Assembly (NCBI GenBank): GCA_023431185.1
Contig: JAEYXS010000090.1
Location: forward strand, 1 to 64,000
Direction: 5' to 3'
Source: Verrucomicrobiota bacterium
GTDB taxonomy: Bacteria; Verrucomicrobiota; Verrucomicrobiia; Limisphaerales; JAEYXS01
DNA length: 64,000 nt
Shown piece by piece: positions 60,597-64,000 of the stretch. Under the pieces are notes generated by a model. The model did not search any database and had not been told where the DNA came from. It saw only the letters and a list, made by a program, of their open reading frames with translations. The first letter of the stretch is position 1. The number at the start of each line of letters is the position of its first letter. The position numbers and the translations under genes are program-made.

Positions 60597-62882
60597 CTAC
60601 TTCCCGCTCATCGTATCGCTCTCCGTCCGTCCCACCTGATGATCCAAGCAGTTGCGCACGATGGAGGCGAGGCTGGAAGTGCTGAAGGGCTTGGGCAGGA
60701 AGTTCACACCCTCTTTCAGCGGCATGTCTGCCTGCACGAGGTCCACGCTGTAGCCGCTGGTGAAGAGCACCCGCAGATTGGGTTTTCGTTGCCGCAGATG
60801 AGCGGCGAGATCTTTGCCGCTCATGCCGCCGGGCATGACGAGGTCGGTCAGCAAGAGATCTATCGGGCTTTCTGTTTCCGCCCAGATGGCGAGGGCATCC
60901 GGGCCGGAGGCGGCTTCCAATACGCGGTAGCCGAAATTCTGCAGGCCCGTCTTGGCCAGACCGCGCAAGGCCGGATCATCTTCCACCAGCAAGATCGTTT
61001 CATTGCCGCCCCGGATGCGGCTCATCTGCAACTGCCGCACCGTGGCTTCGGGTGCTTCCGCGCAAAGCGGGAAGAAGATGCGGAACGTGGTGCCGCAGTC
61101 CAGTTCGCTGTAAACATTGAGCCAGCCGTCATGCTGCTTCACGATGCCATAGACGGTGGAAAGGCCGAGTCCGGTGCCTTGGCCGGGGTCTTTGGTGGTG
61201 AAAAACGGCTCAAATATCTTGGCCATGATATCGGGTGCCATGCCGCTCCCGGAATCGGAGACCGTCAGGCAGACGAAATCACCGGCCCGGGCTCCCGGAT
61301 GAGCAGCGCAATAGCGTTCATCCACCTCGAACATGGACGTTTCCACGATGAGTTTGCCGCCTTTGGGCATGGCATCGCGCGAGTTGATGGCCAGATTGAC
61401 GAGGATCTGCTCGATCATGCTGACATCCGCCTGAACGGGCAGGATGTTCGGGCTGAGATTCAGCTGCAGCACGATCTGCTCGCCCAAAATGCGCTCCAGC
61501 ATGCGGGAAAAGTGCTGGACCAGTTCGTTCAATTCGATCGGTTTGAACTGCACGACCTGTTTGCGGCTGAAAGTCAGCAACTGACGCGTGAAGTGGGTGG
61601 CCATGTCGGCCGCTTGGAGGATTTGTTCCAGATGACCATGGGTCTTGGTCGGCAGCATCCGGTTGGTGAGGGCAAGGTCGGCATAGCCGCGGATGAGGGT
61701 CAGGATGTTGTTGAAATCATGAGCGATGCCGCCGGCGAGCTGGCCTACGGCCTCCATCTTTTGCGCCTGCCGGAACTGCCACTCCAGGTTTATCCGTTCG
61801 GTGATATCCCCGGCATAAGTGTGTACGACACCGATGGAGGGGATGGGGAAGAAGGACCAGGAAATGGTGCGGCCGGCGATCATGGTTTCGAGGCGGAGCC
61901 GGTTGCGCCCGGTGGCCAGACATTCGCGGACGACCTCGCGAGTGATCAAGGGGAGAATCGGCTGCGGCGTTTCATGACCCACTTTGTGGGCGAGTTCCAG
62001 GGCGGCAGCGTTGCAATAGGTCAATTCGCCTTCCGCATCAAATTCAAACACCGGATTCGGATTGAAGCGAGGGAACGCGGCCAGCTTCTCGATTTCCTCC
62101 TGCACCTGTTTGCGATCCGTGATGTCGCGGTCCATGCCGAGGACCAGTTCGCGTCCGCCGACTTGGACGAGGCTGGTGGAGACTTCGACCGGGAAATGCG
62201 AACCGTCTTTGCGCCGGTGATAGGTTTCGTAACGGTCGGCGCTTTTCTGCCGCAACCGAGCCAGATGTTTGGCGAGCAGATCGCGGTTTTGCGCCCGCGG
62301 AACGACCAGCCCGACGGGTTGGCCGAGCAGTTCCTCACGGGTGTAGCCGTTCTCACGGCAGGCAACTTCGTTGCAGGCGATAATCGGCCAGTCGCACGCG
62401 GTTGAATGCGGGTCCACCAGGAAGATGGATTCCGGCGAGGATTCAAAGAGCACCCGGAACAGGGCTTCACTTTCTACTCGGGCAGCTTCTGCCTGCTTGC
62501 GGGCGGCGTGCTCGGCGTATTCGCGCAACTCGCGTTTGACGATGAGGGGCAGGCGGGTGATGGCATCCTTGCCCAGACAATCATCCGCCCCGGCGCTCAT
62601 GGCGGCGGCAAACATCTCCTCGGAAAAACTGCCTGAGAGGACGACCACGGGGAAATCCAGATTCCGGCTGCGGACATGCTGCAGGAAATCGAGTGCGGTG
62701 GCATCAGGCAGATGAAAATCCGTGATCATCAGATCCCATCCGGCATCGATGTGCTGGAGGAACTCAGTGCGGTTGGCAGCGACTTGCAGCGAGAGAGGGA
62801 GACCGGCCCGTTGCAGGACCAGCGTGATGAGCGCCGAATCCAACGCCGAGTCTTCAACCAATAGAACCCGCAATTCGTTCAT
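60597..62882 (-). CDS. Hybrid sensor histidine kinase: REC-PAS-PAS-HisKA-HATPase-REC
   Basis: About 761 residues from the ATG at 62882, which opens a receiver domain (RVLLVEDSALDSALITL) with Asp55 in MITDFHLPD. Two PAS domains follow (about 145-260 and 270-380). The kinase core has His388 (GGIAHDFNNIL) and the ATP-binding N and G boxes (NLAINSRDAMPKGG and GTGLGLSTVYGIVKQHDG). A C-terminal receiver carries Asp680 (LLTDLVMPGG). No transmembrane helix is seen, so sensing is cytosolic. The cyclase upstream on the same strand is a candidate partner. Confidence 0.9.
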   Translation of the reverse strand: MNELRVLLVEDSALDSALITLVLQRAGLPLSLQVAANRTEFLQHIDAGWDLMITDFHLPDATALDFLQHVRSRNLDFPVVVLSGSFSEEMFAAAMSAGADDCLGKDAITRLPLIVKRELREYAEHAARKQAEAARVESEALFRVLFESSPESIFLVDPHSTACDWPIIACNEVACRENGYTREELLGQPVGLVVPRAQNRDLLAKHLARLRQKSADRYETYHRRKDGSHFPVEVSTSLVQVGGRELVLGMDRDITDRKQVQEEIEKLAAFPRFNPNPVFEFDAEGELTYCNAAALELAHKVGHETPQPILPLITREVVRECLATGRNRLRLETMIAGRTISWSFFPIPSIGVVHTYAGDITERINLEWQFRQAQKMEAVGQLAGGIAHDFNNILTLIRGYADLALTNRMLPTKTHGHLEQILQAADMATHFTRQLLTFSRKQVVQFKPIELNELVQHFSRMLERILGEQIVLQLNLSPNILPVQADVSMIEQILVNLAINSRDAMPKGGKLIVETSMFEVDERYCAAHPGARAGDFVCLTVSDSGSGMAPDIMAKIFEPFFTTKDPGQGTGLGLSTVYGIVKQHDGWLNVYSELDCGTTFRIFFPLCAEAPEATVRQLQMSRIRGGNETILLVEDDPALRGLAKTGLQNFGYRVLEAASGPDALAIWAETESPIDLLLTDLVMPGGMSGKDLAAHLRQRKPNLRVLFTSGYSVDLVQADMPLKEGVNFLPKPFSTSSLASIVRNCLDHQVGRTESDTMSGK

Positions 62883-63125
62883 GCCCGTTGTGTGTGCTCC
62901 CGAAAAAGACGACCGCCGGTCAAAAAAGCAAATGACCAGCGCATTGCCGGCTGGCTTGGAAACAAAAGTTCCAAGTGACGGCAACGATTACCCGAGAATT
63001 CGAACAGAAACCCCGAACCGACACTGCATTCGGACCAACTCATCCAAGCCTGGCATCTTTAACGGTACGGGGATGAATTCGCGCAAGTTCCTAAAGCACA
63101 AGAACCCTGCAAGTCAAATACTCTT

Positions 63126-64000
63126 TCAATTTTCGTGCAAATTTTTGTCATCGAGAAGCCACCAAGTGGTCATCAGCCCCTTGCCTTTGATCTCAAGCTC
63201 GCCGCGCGGCTCCAGTGCAAAACGCAATTTCAGGCGTTCATAGGTGCTGGCGGAGACTTGGATGGCATCCGGTTTGCCGTGGGATTCCATGCGACTGGCG
63301 GTATTCACTGCGTCGCCCCATAGATCGTAGATAAACTTGCTCCGGCCAATGACACCCGCCACGACCGGTCCGGTGTTGATGCCGATGCGCAACCGCAGGG
63401 AGGTGTGATAGTCGGCATTGAGTTTGTGGATGCTGTGCAGCATGGCCAGCCCCATCTCCGCCACCGCCTCAGCATGGTTGGGCTTGGGTTCGGGAAGTCC
63501 GCCGACGACCATGTAGCAATCACCGATAGTCTTGATTTTCTCCAAACCGAGCCGGGCCGCGAGCTGGTCGAAGGCGGAGAATATTTCGTTGAGCAGGAAT
63601 ACGATTTCTTGCGGGGAGACGATGGTGGAAAGGCTGGTGAACCCCACGATATCCGCGAACAGGATGGTGACCTCCGGGAAGCTGTCGGCGATGACGTTCT
63701 CCCCCTTTTTCAAGCGTTCGGCAATCTGCGCGGGCAAGATATTCAGGAGCAAGGCTTCAGATTTGTTGCGCTCCAATTCCAGTTGTTTGAGGTAGGATTC
63801 CTCCTGGTCATGCCAGCGTTTGCGCTGGAGGGCGGCATTCAGGCGGGTACGAAGCAGCAGGTGGTTGAAGGGCTTGGGCAGATAATCTTCAGCCCCGATC
63901 TCGATGCAGCGCAAGGCGCTGTCAATCTCGCTGGAACCGGAAATCACGATGACGGGCAGGTGACGGAGCCGGATGTCTCCTTTGAGATTCCTCAGGACAT
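63126..64000 (-). CDS. REC-class III adenylate/guanylate cyclase, partial (N-terminus beyond right edge)
   Basis: The frame is open to the window end, so the N-terminal part of the receiver domain is missing. The visible receiver C-terminus reads VIVISGSSEIDSALR and EDYLPKPFNHLLL (K-P pair). A short coiled coil follows, then a class III cyclase domain with metal aspartates in LFADIVGFTSLS and IGDCYMVVGG, and the transition-state region IYDLWGDAVNTASRMES. Whether it makes cAMP or cGMP is not decided by sequence. It probably responds to phosphorylation of its receiver, possibly by the hybrid kinase 243 bases downstream. Confidence 0.9.
   Translation of the reverse strand, partial: VLRNLKGDIRLRHLPVIVISGSSEIDSALRCIEIGAEDYLPKPFNHLLLRTRLNAALQRKRWHDQEESYLKQLELERNKSEALLLNILPAQIAERLKKGENVIADSFPEVTILFADIVGFTSLSTIVSPQEIVFLLNEIFSAFDQLAARLGLEKIKTIGDCYMVVGGLPEPKPNHAEAVAEMGLAMLHSIHKLNADYHTSLRLRIGINTGPVVAGVIGRSKFIYDLWGDAVNTASRMESHGKPDAIQVSASTYERLKLRFALEPRGELEIKGKGLMTTWWLLDDKNLHEN

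Noticed and set aside
60639..62405. Plus-strand frame of 588 codons
   Set aside because: It is the antisense of the histidine kinase and lacks any domain.

Overview
The window looks like chromosome from a soil or freshwater Verrucomicrobiota bacterium, probably near Pedosphaera/Limisphaera. The reasons are an intact DUF1549/DUF1553 - PPC - WD40/cytochrome - DUF1501 gene set typical of the PVC superphylum, several secreted sulfatases, Tat-exported Gfo/Idh/MocA proteins, a high-G+C gene style, and few strong Shine-Dalgarno sites. The assignment rests on gene content only. No rRNA, tRNA or CRISPR array was recognised.

Layout. 1-1300: left-edge fragment of an HUH rolling-circle Rep-like gene with a large hairpin, then about 700 bases without a recognisable gene. 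1301-15383 (minus): a ten-gene operon whose junctions are short gaps or 4-base ATGA overlaps. In transcription order it encodes a two-headed zinc metallopeptidase with a VHL-like domain, two sulfatases, a SASA/CE6-like esterase, a five-haem cytochrome c, a DUF7133-like beta-propeller, an HpbD-like enolase-superfamily enzyme, a DapA-family lyase, a proline racemase/4-hydroxyproline epimerase, and a DadA-like D-amino-acid dehydrogenase. A PAS-AraC regulator (15589-16344) is divergent. I read this as a possible pathway for sulfated, acylated, hydroxyproline-rich glycoprotein: secreted peptidase, sulfatases and esterase strip it, and the cytosolic enzymes catabolise hydroxyproline.

16875-25663 (plus): the four-gene PVC surface/respiratory module. 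25746-32891: cytochrome P450, two Tat-exported Gfo/Idh proteins, another sulfatase and a putative glycosyltransferase. 32964-37452: LarA-family racemase, ClC antiporter with CBS domains, and a sulfatase-like protein whose catalytic cysteine is replaced by glycine. 37557-40724 (minus): a compact cluster of a tiny IDPGAGS membrane protein, a methyltransferase and a membrane sulfatase-fold protein. 40860-46208 (plus): LOG protein, M16 peptidase, ADP-ribosylglycohydrolase, pabB and pabC. 46147-50773: tandem paralogous small membrane proteins with a duplicated upstream region, an alcohol dehydrogenase, an RluA-type synthase, a DUF6580 protein and a phosphodiesterase.

50800-53300 is rich in hairpin and short direct repeats around a LysR gene that has a perfect inverted repeat at its start. 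53303-58876: spermidine-synthase-like membrane fusion, lgt, rluD and two small membrane proteins. 58950-64000 (minus): PfkB kinase and thiE, then a hybrid histidine kinase and a REC-class III cyclase that runs off the right edge.
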